This document shows, piece by piece, positions 38,006-49,515 of a stretch of DNA of 64,000 bases; position 1 is the stretch's first letter, and each line of letters opens with the position of its first letter. Source of the DNA: Rhizobium aethiopicum (GTDB lineage: Bacteria > Pseudomonadota > Alphaproteobacteria > Rhizobiales > Rhizobiaceae); NCBI RefSeq assembly GCF_014197535.1, contig NZ_JACIFV010000005.1:1-64000 (forward strand). The letters are read 5' to 3'. The translations under genes and the position numbers were made by a program. Under the pieces are notes generated by a model that worked only from the letters and a program-made list of their open reading frames with translations, was not told the DNA's origin and searched no databases.

Positions 38006-38566
38006 CTATTGCGGCTGATATCGGAAGAAATGCACCCTCGTATCGCCAAAGATGCGGCTTTCGAGGAAAACATAGGAAGGGTGGACCGAAACGACAATAT
38101 CGGCGCGTTCTTCGAGCACCGCGATCGCGCCCGGCCGCAGCCAGCCGCCAACCGCAGCCGCCGCCATCGCCTTTTCGCCGAGGCCCTTGCCATAGGGCGG
38201 GTCGGCAAAGAGCACATCGAAAGGCTCGAGATTGCCGACGCTGCCGAGATCGGTCGCATCGCGGCGCAGGATGCGGGTGCGGCCGTGCAGGCCGAGCGCA
38301 TCGATGTTTTCCCAGAGCAGCGCCCTGCCCTCGACGCTGTTTTCGACGAAGAGCGCATGACGACAGCCGCGCGAGACAGCTTCGAGGCCGACGGCGCCGG
38401 TTCCGGCAAAAAGATCAAGGATCCGGGTGCCGTCGACGCATTCCGGATAGGCGTGGCTCAATATATTGAACAGGCTCTCGCGCGTCCGGTCGGCAGTCGG
38501 CCGGATGTCGTTGGATTTTGGCACGGCGAGAGGCCGTCCGCGAAACTCACCGCCGACGATCCGCAC
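38006..38566 (-). CDS. rsmD: 16S rRNA (guanine966-N2)-methyltransferase
   Basis: RsmD methylates G966 of 16S rRNA in the assembled small subunit. The 186-residue protein starts MRIVGGEFRGRPLAVPKS, has the SAM-binding LDLFAGTGAVGLEAVSRGC and the catalytic DPPYGKG, with normal family length. Its start overlaps the end of the pseudouridine synthase gene by 20 bases, so the two rRNA modification genes are coupled. Confidence 0.93.
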   Translation of the reverse strand: MRIVGGEFRGRPLAVPKSNDIRPTADRTRESLFNILSHAYPECVDGTRILDLFAGTGAVGLEAVSRGCRHALFVENSVEGRALLWENIDALGLHGRTRILRRDATDLGSVGNLEPFDVLFADPPYGKGLGEKAMAAAAVGGWLRPGAIAVLEERADIVVSVHPSYVFLESRIFGDTRVHFFRYQPQ

Positions 38567-40481
38567 CGCGCGTCATTCCCTTTCCTCTCGCACCACCTCT
38601 GGACGGGCCGCCAGCGGGCCTATCGCCGCCCGGCCTGTCACCGCCCGGCTTGCCACTCTTCGGTTTGCCGGAAAAATTCTTGGGCCCACCGGGCTTGGCG
38701 CCAAAGCTCTTGCCGCGCGGCTTCTCGCCCGGGGCCTTGTCGCCGAACGACCGTTCGCCGCGCGGGCGGTCGCTGCGCCCCTCGCCGGCAAAGCTTCTGG
38801 CTGTCCGCGGGCGCTCGTCACCCTCCTCACGCGGCTTGCGATCGCCACGCGGCTTGCCGGCGAAAGGTCGATCGCCACGCGACGGACGATCGCCGAACGG
38901 GCGGTCGCTGCGCGGACGCTCAGAACGGCCCTCGCCGGTGGAGGCTCTGGCGGCGCGAGGACGCTCATCACCATCGGCACGCGGCCTGCGGTCGCCGCGC
39001 GGCTTGTCGCCGAAAGGCCGGTCGCCACGCGAACGCTCCGCACGGCCTTCGCCACGCGCCGGGCGGTCGCCATAACCGCGGTCTTCGCGGGCCGGGCGAT
39101 CGCCGAACGAGCGCTTGTGGCCGCGGCTTTCGCCCTCATCCTTGCGGTGGGGCTGCTCGCTCGAGCGGATCCATTCGCCGTCCTCCTCGCGCACACGATT
39201 GATCTGCGTGCGCGGGCGATCCTCGATATGGTGAAAACCGGTGCCCTTTGCCGGCGTCTGCTCGCCGCGCCGGCGCGCGGTCTGCTCATTCTTGGCGGCT
39301 TTCGCCGCAGCCTTTTCGCCGAGCGGCCGGGCGCCCGGCGCCATCCAGACATTGGCGCTGCGGCGCGGGCCGAGCGGCTGGGGACGTTTCGGCTTGTCAT
39401 CGTCGAAGCGGCGGCCATCGCGGCGGTCATCATCTCTACGCCCGCCACCGCGACGATCGTCGCGCTTGGTGTCAAGGCGGCTCAGCGCCCGTTCGCGCTT
39501 GTCCTCGTCGCGGCGTGGACGCTGTTCGCGCTTTTCCGGGGCTGCGGGTTCAGCTTCTTCCTCGGCGGCAACGGCGGGCGCATTGTAAATCGGCGCGTCG
39601 AAATTCGCCTTGGCTTCCTCGATCAGGCGCGGCCCGAGCTGGTCGCGAAGCGTGCGGCCGCGCACTTCGATGACATGGCCTTCCGGCAAGTCGCCGAGCT
39701 GGAACGGGCCGTAGGATATGCGGATCAGACGGTTGACGTCGAGGCCGAGAGCGCCGAGCACGTTCTTGATTTCTCGGTTCTTGCCTTCGCGAAGGCCCAT
39801 GGTGATCCAGACGTTCGAGCCCTGCGTGCGGTCGAGCGTCGCCTCGATCGAACCGTAGAGCACGCCGTCGACGGCAATGCCGTCCTTCAGCTTGTCGAGC
39901 GCTTCCTGGTCGATCTCACCATGGGCGCGGACGCGGTAGCGCCGGAGCCAACCGGTCGCCGGCAGTTCGAGGGCGCGGGCGAGACCGCCGTCATTGGTGA
40001 GCAGCAGCAGGCCTTCGGTGTTGATGTCGAGACGGCCGATCGACATAACGCGCGGTAGCTCTTCCGGCAGATTGTCGAAGACGGTCGCACGGCCTTCCGG
40101 ATCGGCATTGGTGGTCACCAGGCCTGCCGGCTTGTGATAGAGCCAGAGCCTGGTGCGCTCGATGCCGCGGATCGGCACGCCGTCGACCTCGATACGGTCG
40201 GCAAGCGTGACGTTGACGACGGGGGTTTCGAGAACCGTGCCGTTCAGCGTCACACGGCCTTCCATGATCATGCGCTCGATGTCGCGGCGGGAGGCGACGC
40301 CTGCGCGCGCCATCACCTTGGAAATGCGTTCGGCCTTGGTGTCGCTGTCGGTTTCGGCCGCCGGACGCGCGGCTGCAGCCTTCGCCGGCTTCGCGCCGCC
40401 CGCCTTCGGACCGGCCTTCGGCCTGATATCCCGTGAAAGGGGCTTCGCGCCCGGGCGTTTTGGCTTGTCTTTGGGTGTCAT
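38547..40481 (-). CDS. rluB: rRNA pseudouridine synthase (RluB/RsuA family) with long basic tail
   Basis: The 644-residue protein starts with a Lys/Pro/Ala-rich stretch (about 1-45), an S4 RNA-binding domain (about 50-95, RISKVMARAGVASRRDIERMIMEGRV) and a pseudouridine synthase domain (to about 285) with the catalytic Asp in IGRLDINTEGLLLLTNDG. The remaining 350 residues are disordered and rich in Arg, Asp, Gly and Pro, with two 50-residue tandem repeats at 484-583. RluB of E. coli modifies 23S rRNA U2605 and has 291 residues; assignment to RluB rather than RsuA or RluE is inferred. Confidence 0.9.
   Translation of the reverse strand: MTPKDKPKRPGAKPLSRDIRPKAGPKAGGAKPAKAAAARPAAETDSDTKAERISKVMARAGVASRRDIERMIMEGRVTLNGTVLETPVVNVTLADRIEVDGVPIRGIERTRLWLYHKPAGLVTTNADPEGRATVFDNLPEELPRVMSIGRLDINTEGLLLLTNDGGLARALELPATGWLRRYRVRAHGEIDQEALDKLKDGIAVDGVLYGSIEATLDRTQGSNVWITMGLREGKNREIKNVLGALGLDVNRLIRISYGPFQLGDLPEGHVIEVRGRTLRDQLGPRLIEEAKANFDAPIYNAPAVAAEEEAEPAAPEKREQRPRRDEDKRERALSRLDTKRDDRRGGGRRDDDRRDGRRFDDDKPKRPQPLGPRRSANVWMAPGARPLGEKAAAKAAKNEQTARRRGEQTPAKGTGFHHIEDRPRTQINRVREEDGEWIRSSEQPHRKDEGESRGHKRSFGDRPAREDRGYGDRPARGEGRAERSRGDRPFGDKPRGDRRPRADGDERPRAARASTGEGRSERPRSDRPFGDRPSRGDRPFAGKPRGDRKPREEGDERPRTARSFAGEGRSDRPRGERSFGDKAPGEKPRGKSFGAKPGGPKNFSGKPKSGKPGGDRPGGDRPAGGPSRGGARGKGMTRGADRRR
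38733..39032 (-). repeat. Two 150-base tandem repeats in the rluB tail
   Basis: Units at 38883-39032 and 38733-38882 encode 50-residue repeats beginning SRGDRPFGDKPRGD and SRGDRPFAGKPRGD. They align without gaps over the full 50 residues. Less regular copies lie just upstream in the coding sequence. Confidence 0.75.
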
Positions 40482-40553
40482 TTGCTGTTTGCCTGCCTTT
40501 TGGGCCTGTCTATCAGGTCACGCATCTGCGGTTAAGTGGAAATTCGTGCGATC

Positions 40554-41009
40554 GTGAAGACAAATCGTTTCATGGAGATGGCGCTTGAAGAAGCGCGCGC
40601 CGCCGGAGAACGCGGCGAAGTGCCGATCGGCGCGGTCATCGTTGTCGACGATATTGCCGTTTCACGCTCGGGAAATCGCACGCGCGAGCTCAAAGACGTC
40701 ACCGCGCACGCCGAAATCGCCGCAATCCGGCTGGCCTGCGAGGCGCTTGGGCAGGAACGCCTTGTCGGCGCTGATCTCTATGTGACGCTCGAGCCTTGCA
40801 CCATGTGCGCGGCAGCCATCTCGTTTGCGCGCATCCGCCGGCTCTATTACGGCGCCGAGGATCCGAAGGGCGGCGCCGTCGACCACGGCGTGCGATTCTA
40901 TACGCAACCGACCTGCCATCACGCGCCCGAGGTCTATTCCGGCATCAACGAGGTGCAGTCGGCCGAGATTTTGCGAAGGTTCTTTGCGGTACGGAGAGAG
41001 GCGCCGTAG
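40554..41009 (+). CDS. tadA: tRNA-specific adenosine deaminase
   Basis: TadA makes inosine at the wobble position of tRNA-Arg(ACG). The 151-residue protein has the zinc and catalytic motif HAEIAAIR and the second zinc site PCTMCAAAISFARI, with FMEMALEEARAAGERGEVPIGAVIV at the N-terminus. The start is uncertain: GTG at 40554 gives a usual N-terminus, GTG at 40536 adds six residues and ATG at 40572 removes six; none has a strong ribosome site. It is divergent from rluB. Confidence 0.92.
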   Translation: MKTNRFMEMALEEARAAGERGEVPIGAVIVVDDIAVSRSGNRTRELKDVTAHAEIAAIRLACEALGQERLVGADLYVTLEPCTMCAAAISFARIRRLYYGAEDPKGGAVDHGVRFYTQPTCHHAPEVYSGINEVQSAEILRRFFAVRREAP

Positions 41010-41121
41010 TCCCCACGTCCGTGTATGCCGTTATCATTGGTCGCGCGCTGGTACTGTCCGGCTGATGAGCAACAGATTCAATGTAATCTTGAGATATCCC
41101 GGCAGGAGATCGCCGATACAA

Positions 41122-41262
41122 GCCCCTCATCCGGCTGCCGCCACCTTCTCCCCGCGCGCGGGGCGAAGGGGATATGCCGCACCGGCTTCCTCAATCCTGA
41201 CGCTCCGTTTGCCTCGTCCCCTCGCCCCGCGAGCGGGGAGAGGGTTAGGGTGAGGGGGCAAA
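41122..41262. repeat. Rhizobium palindromic intergenic element, family A (copy A2)
   Basis: It has the family layout: CCCCTCATCCGGCTGCCGCC border, CTTCTCCCCGC...GCGGGGCGAAGGGG inner hairpin, a central ATATGCCGCACCG block, and a second hairpin CCCCTCGCCCCGCGAGCGGGG with the inverted GGGTGAGGGG border. It fills the gap between the convergent tadA and lipoprotein genes. Confidence 0.8.
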
Positions 41263-41283
41263 TCCGCGTGGCGAGAACGACCG

Positions 41284-41913
41284 CTACTGCAGGAAGTTCC
41301 ACCATTGCTTGCCGGAATTGGCGATCGCCGCATCCTTCTTGCGCTTCTTCTGCTTCTTGAGCTCGGGCTCGCCGACGTCGTCGAGCTTTGCCGGGTCGTC
41401 GACGGTGCGGTAACCGGGCGGCGGATCGGAAATATAGCGGCGCTGATCGACATAGGAGCCCTTCTGCAGGGCGCGGGCCTCGCGATAGGCCTGGGTCTGG
41501 GCTTCGGTCGTGCGCCGGCCGCCTTCGATGGCGGAGCTTGCCAGCGGCGAGCGGTAATTCGGATTGTCCGAATTGGCGTCAGCCTCGGAAACGAGGCGGG
41601 CGCGCGTCTCCTCGGGCGATTCAAGCCATTGCGGATTGTCCTTGTTGGCCACCGTCGGCTGCGGCGCGATGAGGGTTTCGCGCTGGCCCTCGGCCGGCAG
41701 CACCAGCGTCGGACGCGGCGTATATTTGACGCCCTTATTCTTCGGTTCCGGTCCGGTCAGCGATACGGACTGGCCGAGATCGTCGGTCAGCTGCTCCATG
41801 GCTGTCTTGTCGGTGCCGTAGGTCGGGCTGCTGGCGCAGCCGGACACAAGGGAGCATCCCGCCATGACAACAGACAGGCAGGCGCCTACACGGAACCAAT
41901 GCGTTGCGAACAT
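41284..41913 (-). CDS. Hypothetical lipoprotein
   Basis: The 209-residue protein starts MFATHWFRVGACLSVVMAGC and has a lipobox LVSGC (Cys about 26), so it should be lipidated and exported. The rest is polar, with Pro/Arg-rich stretches and a basic ELKKQKKRKKDAA segment before the C-terminal GKQWWNFLQ. I recognise no domain. It lies about 130 bases downstream of ileS on the same strand. An earlier ATG at 41958 would bury the signal peptide. Confidence 0.75.
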   Translation of the reverse strand: MFATHWFRVGACLSVVMAGCSLVSGCASSPTYGTDKTAMEQLTDDLGQSVSLTGPEPKNKGVKYTPRPTLVLPAEGQRETLIAPQPTVANKDNPQWLESPEETRARLVSEADANSDNPNYRSPLASSAIEGGRRTTEAQTQAYREARALQKGSYVDQRRYISDPPPGYRTVDDPAKLDDVGEPELKKQKKRKKDAAIANSGKQWWNFLQ

Positions 41914-42044
41914 GAAAACCCTTCCAGCCACCGGTGCAATCGTCGCCCTACCGGACAACCGTCCCCCTGACGCAAAAATCCGGCCATTTTCAGGCAGCTT
42001 TTACCGGATGAACGCCGCAATGGCAATTCACCCGGCAAATATCT

Positions 42045-44951
42045 TCAGGCGCGGATGCCGAGTTCGCGCAAGGCGGCGGCGTCGCGCGCCGAGACGTCGG
42101 GATAATCCGGATCGGAACCGACATCGGTGGTGATGCGCCAGGAACGGGCGCATTTGACGCCTTCGGCAAGCTTCGGCACGACGGCGACGTCAGGCACCTC
42201 GGCCAGGCGGAAGGCATCGGCCGGGCCGGCATCCGTCTTGATCGTGATGCCAGAGGTGATGCAGACTTCGCTGAAATCCTGGCCCTCGAGCGCCTTGCGA
42301 AGCGCCGCATCGGCGACATGCACGACCGGAGCCGCCTCGAGCGAGGAACCGATGCGCTTGTCCTTGCGCTCGATTTCAAGCGCGCCGGTGACGACGCTGC
42401 GGATCGCGCGGATCTTCCTCCACTTTTCGGCCAGCGCATCGTTGCGCCATTCCTTTGCGACCGGGGCGAACTGCTCCAGATGCACCGAGACGGCCGAGGG
42501 ATTGCGCGAGAGCCATGCCTCTTCCGTCGTAAACGGCAGCATCGGCGCAAGCCAGGTCACCACGCAATCGAAGATCATGCGGATGACATAGAGCGCCGAG
42601 CGGCGGCGCATGCTGGAGGGCGCATCGCAATAGAGCGCATCCTTGCGAACGTCGAAGTAGAAGGCCGAGAGCTCGATATTGGCAAAGTCGATCAATGCGC
42701 GGGCGATCTTCTTGAAGTCGAAGGCGTCATAATTTTCGCGCACGAGCTGATCGAGCTCGGAGAGACGGTGCAGCATCAGCTGCTCCAGCTCCGGCAGATC
42801 GGCAAGCGCAATGACCTCGCCCTTGTCGTGGGCGAGCGTTCCGAGCATCCAGCGGATCGTGTTGCGCAGCTTGCGATAGGCGTCGACATTGGTCTGGATG
42901 ATCGTCTTGCCGACGCGGAGATCATCGGCATAGTCCGAAGTCATGACCCAGAGACGCAGGATATCGGCGCCGGCATCCTTCATCACTTCCTGCGGGGCGG
43001 TGACGTTGCCCTTCGACTTCGACATCTTCTCGCCCTTCTCGTCCATGGTGAAACCATGGGTGAGGACGGCGTTATAAGGCGCGCGGCCGCGGGTGGCGGC
43101 CGATTCCAACAGCGAGGAATGGAACCAGCCGCGATGCTGATCGGATCCTTCGAGATAAAGGTCGGCCGGCCATTTCAGGTCGGGGCGATCTTCCAGCGTG
43201 AAGGTGTGCGTCGAGCCCGAGTCGAACCAGACGTCGAGGATATCCATGACCTGCGTCCACTTGGCCGGGTCGTGCTCGTTGCCGAGGAAACGCTCCTTGG
43301 CGCCTTCAGCAAACCAGGCGTCTGCGCCCTCGACGTCGAAGGCATTGAGGATGCGCTGGTTGACGGCCTCGTCCTTCAGGACCTCGCCCTGCTCATCCAC
43401 AAAGACGCAGATCGGCACACCCCATGCTCTTTGGCGCGAGAGAACCCAGTCCGGGCGCTGCTCGATCATCGCACGCAGACGGTTCTGGCCGGCGGCCGGC
43501 ACGAAGCGGGTGTCGTCGATCGCGCCGAGGGCCCGGCTGCGCAGCGTCGTCCCATCCGGCAGGGTCTTGTCCATATAGACGAACCACTGCGGGGTATTGC
43601 GGAAGATCACCGGCTTCTTCGAACGCCAGGAATGCGGATACTGATGCTTCAGACGGCCGCGGGCAAAGAGTGCGTTAAGTTCGATCAGCGCCTTGATGAC
43701 GCGATCATTGGCATCGCCCTTCTTGCCATTATCGTCGATAACGCGTGCGCCTTCCAGGCCGGGAGCGTCAGCGGTGTAGAAGCCGCCGTCATCGACCGGG
43801 AACGGGATCTTGGTCTCGATGCCGCGCGCCTCGATCCCACGGGCATGCGCCGTCCAGACGTCAAAGTCTTCGCGGCCGTGGCTGGGTGCGGTGTGCACGA
43901 AACCGGTACCGGCATCGTCAGTGACATGGTCGCCTTCGAGCAGCGGCACGACAAATTCGTAACCGCCTTCCAGGCCCTTGAGCGGATGTGCGCAGGCCAT
44001 GCCGGCGAGATCGGCAGCCGTGACATCGGCTAGGCGCCGGTACTGCAGCTTCGCCTTGGCAAAGGATTCCTCAGCCAACTTGTCGGCGAAAACAAGCTTC
44101 TCGCCCGGACGCGGGCCAAAATCATTCTCGGCAGCCGTGACTTCGTAAAGGCCATAGGCTACGCGTGAGGAATAGGCGATCGCGCGGTTGCCGGGGATCG
44201 TCCATGGCGTAGTCGTCCAGATGACGACGAAGGCGTCCTTGACGCCGTCAGGCCCTTTCGCGACCGGGAATTTCACCCAGATCGTGTCGCTCTCATAGTC
44301 GTGGTACTCGACCTCGGCTTCGGCAAGCGCGGTGCGCTCGACGACCGACCACATGATCGGCTTGGAGCCGCGGTAGAGCTGGCCGCTTGCAGCGATCTTC
44401 AGGAGTTCACCGGCGATGCGGCTTTCCGCATGGAAGTTCATCGTCAGATACGGGTTTTCGAAGTCGCCGACGATGCCGAGGCGCTGGAACTCGTCGCCCT
44501 GGACCTTGATCCACTTCTCGGCATAAGCGCGGCATTCGCGGCGAAATTCGATCATCGCCGACGGCTCGGTCAGATCAGGCTTGGCCTTGCCCTTGGCGCG
44601 GTAGTTCTCCTCCTCGATCTTCCATTCGATCGGCAGGCCGTGGCAATCCCAGCCGGGCACATAATTGGCGTCATAGCCGCGCATCTGGAACGAACGGTTG
44701 ATGACGTCCTTGAGGATCTTGTTCAGCGCATGGCCGATATGGATGTTGCCATTGGCATAGGGCGGGCCGTCATGCAGGACGAATTTCTCGCGGCCGGCGG
44801 CTGAGGCGCGCAGTTTCTTGTAGAGGTCCATCTTCTGCCAGCGGGCAACGAGCTCCGGCTCCTTCTGCGGCAGACCGGCGCGCATCGGGAAATCGGTTTC
44901 AGGCAGATAGAGGGTCTTCGAGTAATCGATCTTTTCGGCTGTTTCGGTCAT
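42045..44951 (-). CDS. ileS: Isoleucyl-tRNA synthetase
   Basis: Charges tRNA-Ile. The 968-residue class I synthetase has [16 protein letters not shown] (HIGH motif), the editing domain (about 200-400) with [13 protein letters not shown] and the [12 protein letters not shown] segment, WFDSGSTH, and [10 protein letters not shown] (KMSKS motif). No long zinc-binding CxxC C-terminal extension is visible. The start [14 protein letters not shown] at 44951 is preferred over an upstream ATG that would add 13 residues. It lies between the lipoprotein and ribF genes. Confidence 0.97.
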   Translation of the reverse strand: MTETAEKIDYSKTLYLPETDFPMRAGLPQKEPELVARWQKMDLYKKLRASAAGREKFVLHDGPPYANGNIHIGHALNKILKDVINRSFQMRGYDANYVPGWDCHGLPIEWKIEEENYRAKGKAKPDLTEPSAMIEFRRECRAYAEKWIKVQGDEFQRLGIVGDFENPYLTMNFHAESRIAGELLKIAASGQLYRGSKPIMWSVVERTALAEAEVEYHDYESDTIWVKFPVAKGPDGVKDAFVVIWTTTPWTIPGNRAIAYSSRVAYGLYEVTAAENDFGPRPGEKLVFADKLAEESFAKAKLQYRRLADVTAADLAGMACAHPLKGLEGGYEFVVPLLEGDHVTDDAGTGFVHTAPSHGREDFDVWTAHARGIEARGIETKIPFPVDDGGFYTADAPGLEGARVIDDNGKKGDANDRVIKALIELNALFARGRLKHQYPHSWRSKKPVIFRNTPQWFVYMDKTLPDGTTLRSRALGAIDDTRFVPAAGQNRLRAMIEQRPDWVLSRQRAWGVPICVFVDEQGEVLKDEAVNQRILNAFDVEGADAWFAEGAKERFLGNEHDPAKWTQVMDILDVWFDSGSTHTFTLEDRPDLKWPADLYLEGSDQHRGWFHSSLLESAATRGRAPYNAVLTHGFTMDEKGEKMSKSKGNVTAPQEVMKDAGADILRLWVMTSDYADDLRVGKTIIQTNVDAYRKLRNTIRWMLGTLAHDKGEVIALADLPELEQLMLHRLSELDQLVRENYDAFDFKKIARALIDFANIELSAFYFDVRKDALYCDAPSSMRRRSALYVIRMIFDCVVTWLAPMLPFTTEEAWLSRNPSAVSVHLEQFAPVAKEWRNDALAEKWRKIRAIRSVVTGALEIERKDKRIGSSLEAAPVVHVADAALRKALEGQDFSEVCITSGITIKTDAGPADAFRLAEVPDVAVVPKLAEGVKCARSWRITTDVGSDPDYPDVSARDAAALRELGIRA

Positions 44952-45235
44952 GTGTGACAATCGTTTTTGGCGGCCCAGAAAGGGGCGCAACGGACGTGAA
45001 AATAGGTGGCGGCGGAAGCGCCTGCTCGCAAGCGCCGAAAACCCGGACCTCCCGGCCGCTTAGCGCGCGCGGAAGGCCGGGCCGATAATTCGTATCGTGA
45101 TCGCCAGCCGAAATTTCGTCATAGCGCCGGTTCATAGGCGTTTTTGCCGGGAAAAGGAAGAGAAGAAATCGCAGGCCGGGCAATCCAGGTCAGGGCCGAT
45201 TCCGCCTATGCGGAATATCCCGAGCTGTGACGAAC

Positions 45236-46219
45236 TCAGGCGAAACACAGTTTCCGATCGAGTTCGCCGAGCGGCACGACGCCCGCCAACAGCGCCCTCG
45301 CCTCTGCCTCGTCGCGCTTGATCTGGGCGACGAGCGGATCGAGGCCGTCGAATTTCAGTTCAGGCCTGATATAGCCGAAGAAGGAGACGGCGCAGAGCTG
45401 GCCGTAGAGATCGCCGTGAAAATCGAATAGATAGGTTTCGAGCAGCGGCGCGCCGTTTTCGGTGACGGTCGGCCGGCGGCCGTAGCTGGCGACGGCATCA
45501 TGGAGCGTTCCGTCCTGGCGGCGGAAGCGGACCGCGTAGATGCCGGCGGCGAGTTCGGCCTCGGGCGGCAGGCGCATGTTGGCGGTGGGAAAACCGAGCT
45601 GGCGGCCGAGCTTTTCGCCGTCGATCACCTCGGCTTCGACGGTATAGCGGTAGCCCAGCATGCCGGCGGCTTCGCTGACATTACCGTCCTTCAGCAGCGC
45701 CCGGATGTGGCTCGAAGAGACGACGTCGGCGTTCTCGTCGCGGAAGGCGTCGATCAGGGTGACGCCGAAACCATAGGTCTGGCCGGCATTCATCAGGAAG
45801 GCAGGACCGCCTTCGCGACCGCGACCGAAATGGAAATCGAAGCCGGTGACGACTTCGGAGGCGGCGAGCCAATCCTTCAGGATCGAATCGATGAAATCGT
45901 CGGCCGAGCGCTGCGAAAATTCATAGTCGAAGGGATATTCGATGACCGCATTGAAACCGAGGGTTTCCAGGATGCGGGCCTTGAGCGGCGCGGGCGTCAG
46001 GCGGAAGACCGGCGTCTGCGGCCGGAACACCGTGCGCGGATGCGGCTCGAAGGTCAGCACCAGGGCAGGAATGCCGCGCGCCTTGGCGATCTCGAGCGCG
46101 CGGTTCAGCACCGACTGATGGCCGCGATGCACGCCGTCGAAATTGCCGATGGCAATGACCCCGCCCTTCAGATGGGCGGGCAAGGGTTCGCGGGTTTCAT
46201 TGCGGTGGAAAACGGTCAT
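45236..46219 (-). CDS. ribF: Bifunctional riboflavin kinase/FAD synthetase
   Basis: RibF turns riboflavin into FMN and FAD. The 327-residue protein has the nucleotidyltransferase motif VIAIGNFDGVHRGHQSVL and FDFHFGRGREGGP in the N-terminal domain and the kinase domain from about residue 190 with GRQLGFPTANMRLP and the ETYLFDFHGDLYG strand. The start at 46219 gives the usual length; an upstream ATG at 46258 overlaps the neighbouring gene. It follows a HAD-IIA phosphatase and precedes ileS, an arrangement common in Proteobacteria. Confidence 0.94.
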   Translation of the reverse strand: MTVFHRNETREPLPAHLKGGVIAIGNFDGVHRGHQSVLNRALEIAKARGIPALVLTFEPHPRTVFRPQTPVFRLTPAPLKARILETLGFNAVIEYPFDYEFSQRSADDFIDSILKDWLAASEVVTGFDFHFGRGREGGPAFLMNAGQTYGFGVTLIDAFRDENADVVSSSHIRALLKDGNVSEAAGMLGYRYTVEAEVIDGEKLGRQLGFPTANMRLPPEAELAAGIYAVRFRRQDGTLHDAVASYGRRPTVTENGAPLLETYLFDFHGDLYGQLCAVSFFGYIRPELKFDGLDPLVAQIKRDEAEARALLAGVVPLGELDRKLCFA

Positions 46220-46233
46220 CGGCTGGCTTCTCT

Positions 46234-47082
46234 TCATGCAAGGCGCGGCATCCACCACTTCGGCGTGGCCTTCTCCCGATCGAGATAGGCGTTGAGGATC
46301 GCCTCGTCGGTTTCGCCGTTCAAGGTGTATTCCTTAGCGTGGATACCGCCGCTGATGTAGAGAAGATCGAGGCCATAATTCAAGGCGCCGCGCACATCGG
46401 TCGGCATGCCGTCGCCGATCGCCAGCACGCGGTCGATGGAAAAATCGCCGCGAAGCTCGCGGGCGGCCGAAAGTGTCGCTTCGTAGATCGGCCGGTGCGG
46501 CTTGCCGGCGATGCGGGTCTTGCCGCCGAGCTGCTCGTAATAGGCGGCCATGGCGCCTGCGCAGGGGATGATGCGATGGCCGCGTTCGACGACGAGGTCG
46601 GGATTGGCGCAGATCATCGGCACGTCGCGCGCCTGGAAATCGAGGAGCATGTCGGTGTAATCCTCCGGCTTTTCGGTCTCGTCGTCGAAAAAGCCGGTGC
46701 AGACGAGCGATTGCGCTTCGCCCGCCGGCCGGCGCTCGACGCCGATGCCTTCGAGAAGCGCCTTGTCGCGCTCGGGACCGAGCAGAAAGACCGTCTTCGG
46801 CCCTTCGGAAATCAGCCCGCGGGTGACGTCCCCTGAGGTGACGATCCTGTCATAGGCGCCGTCGGGCACGCCGATATGACGTAGCTGCTCGATCACCTGC
46901 CAGGAAAGGCGCGGCGAATTGGTGATGAGGACGACGGCAAGGCCGCTCTCGCGCGCAGCCTGAAGGGCGGCAGCGGCCTTCGGAAACGGATCGACGCCGT
47001 TGTGAACGACGCCCCAGACATCGCAGAGCACCACGTCATAGTGAGCTGATATCTGCGAGAAATTTTCTATCTGCCTGGCCAT
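46234..47082 (-). CDS. HAD-IIA hydrolase, TIGR01459 type
   Basis: The 282-residue protein has HAD-IIA motifs: VVLCDVWGVVHNGVDPFPKAAAAL (nucleophile Asp), VLITNSPRLS (motif II Thr), KPHRPIYEATL (Lys) and VLAIGDGMPTDVRGALNYG (motif IV). NagD-like enzymes dephosphorylate nucleotides and sugar phosphates; the substrate is unknown. It lies just upstream of ribF, which makes FMN phosphatase activity one possibility. I start at the ATG at 47082 (MARQIENF); the frame is open further upstream. Confidence 0.87.
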   Translation of the reverse strand: MARQIENFSQISAHYDVVLCDVWGVVHNGVDPFPKAAAALQAARESGLAVVLITNSPRLSWQVIEQLRHIGVPDGAYDRIVTSGDVTRGLISEGPKTVFLLGPERDKALLEGIGVERRPAGEAQSLVCTGFFDDETEKPEDYTDMLLDFQARDVPMICANPDLVVERGHRIIPCAGAMAAYYEQLGGKTRIAGKPHRPIYEATLSAARELRGDFSIDRVLAIGDGMPTDVRGALNYGLDLLYISGGIHAKEYTLNGETDEAILNAYLDREKATPKWWMPRLA

Positions 47083-47310
47083 TCCGATTTCCCGATTTGC
47101 TTCAGTCACCGGTGACATTGCAAAGGCGCAAGGCGATGGCAAGGCATTTTCTTCACCTTGGCAGACAAGATCGCCGGCAATCCCGGCCAGAGCGAACGGC
47201 AAGGTCCGGCTACGTTGCCAAACGCAACGACGAGACAAGATTTCGGCGGCAATCTCCCATAATTCGCCGCCTCTTCACAATTCCGGCACAAAAATTCGTG
47301 ATTGCTCTCA

Positions 47311-47339
47311 TTGACTCCTCTCGGAGCCATCCCTAAATG
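47311..47339 (+). promoter_or_regulatory. groESL promoter
   Basis: TTGACT (47311-47316) and TAAATG (47334-47339) are exactly 17 bases apart. Transcription would start near 47346, at the left edge of the CIRCE element. Confidence 0.65.
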
Positions 47340-47347
47340 CTCAAGCG

Positions 47348-47374
47348 CTAGCACTCACCATTGAGGAGTGCTAA
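47348..47374. promoter_or_regulatory. CIRCE element (HrcA operator) of groESL
   Basis: CTAGCACTC-N9-GAGTGCTAA differs from the consensus TTAGCACTC-N9-GAGTGCTAA only at the first base. It overlaps the predicted start of transcription, so HrcA binding would block initiation, and it also forms a hairpin in the leader. Confidence 0.92.
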
Positions 47375-47385
47375 CACTTATCCAT

Positions 47386-47403
47386 GCGGACCGCTCGGTC
47401 CGC
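47386..47403 (+). promoter_or_regulatory. Second hairpin in the groES leader
   Basis: GCGGACC-GCTC-GGTCCGC forms a seven-base perfect GC-rich stem between CIRCE and the groES start codon. It ends 28 bases before the ATG. Confidence 0.5.
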
Positions 47404-47431
47404 GAATGTCATTCGATCGAGGGATTAGACA

Positions 47432-47728
47432 ATGGCAAGCACCAATTTCCGTCCGCTTCACGACCGCGTCGTCGTTCGTCGCGTCGAGTCCGAAGAGAAG
47501 ACCAAGGGCGGGATCATCATTCCTGACACCGCTAAGGAAAAGCCGCAGGAAGGCGAAATCGTCGCCGTCGGTTCCGGCGCTCGTGACGAGTCCGGCAAGG
47601 TCGTGGCTCTCGACGTCAAGGCCGGCGACCGCGTCCTGTTCGGCAAGTGGTCCGGCACTGAAGTCAAGATCAACGGCGAAGACCTTCTGATCATGAAGGA
47701 AGCCGACATCATGGGCATCATCGGCTGA
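47432..47728 (+). CDS. groES: Co-chaperonin GroES
   Basis: GroES caps the GroEL folding chamber as a heptamer. The 98-residue protein is of normal length with [27 protein letters not shown] (including the mobile loop), [32 protein letters not shown] at the end. It is the first gene of the CIRCE-controlled heat-shock operon, 70 bases before groEL. Rhizobia have several groESL copies; CIRCE marks this as a major heat-inducible one. Confidence 0.97.
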   Translation: MASTNFRPLHDRVVVRRVESEEKTKGGIIIPDTAKEKPQEGEIVAVGSGARDESGKVVALDVKAGDRVLFGKWSGTEVKINGEDLLIMKEADIMGIIG

Positions 47729-47753
47729 TTGCCGACCCGCTTTCCCGAAATGA

Positions 47754-49436
<1,683 letters not shown>

Positions 49437-49486
49437 TAGGCGAAAGCCGTCACTGACATCCATTCCGGCACATCCGGAAACAGGAA

Positions 49487-49515
49487 GGGCGGCCCTCGGG
49501 TCGCCCTTTTCTTTT
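49487..49515 (+). terminator. Terminator of groESL
   Basis: GGGCGGCCC and GGGTCGCCC form a nine-base stem with one G-U pair, followed by TTTTCTTTT, about 50 bases after the groEL stop. Confidence 0.8.
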
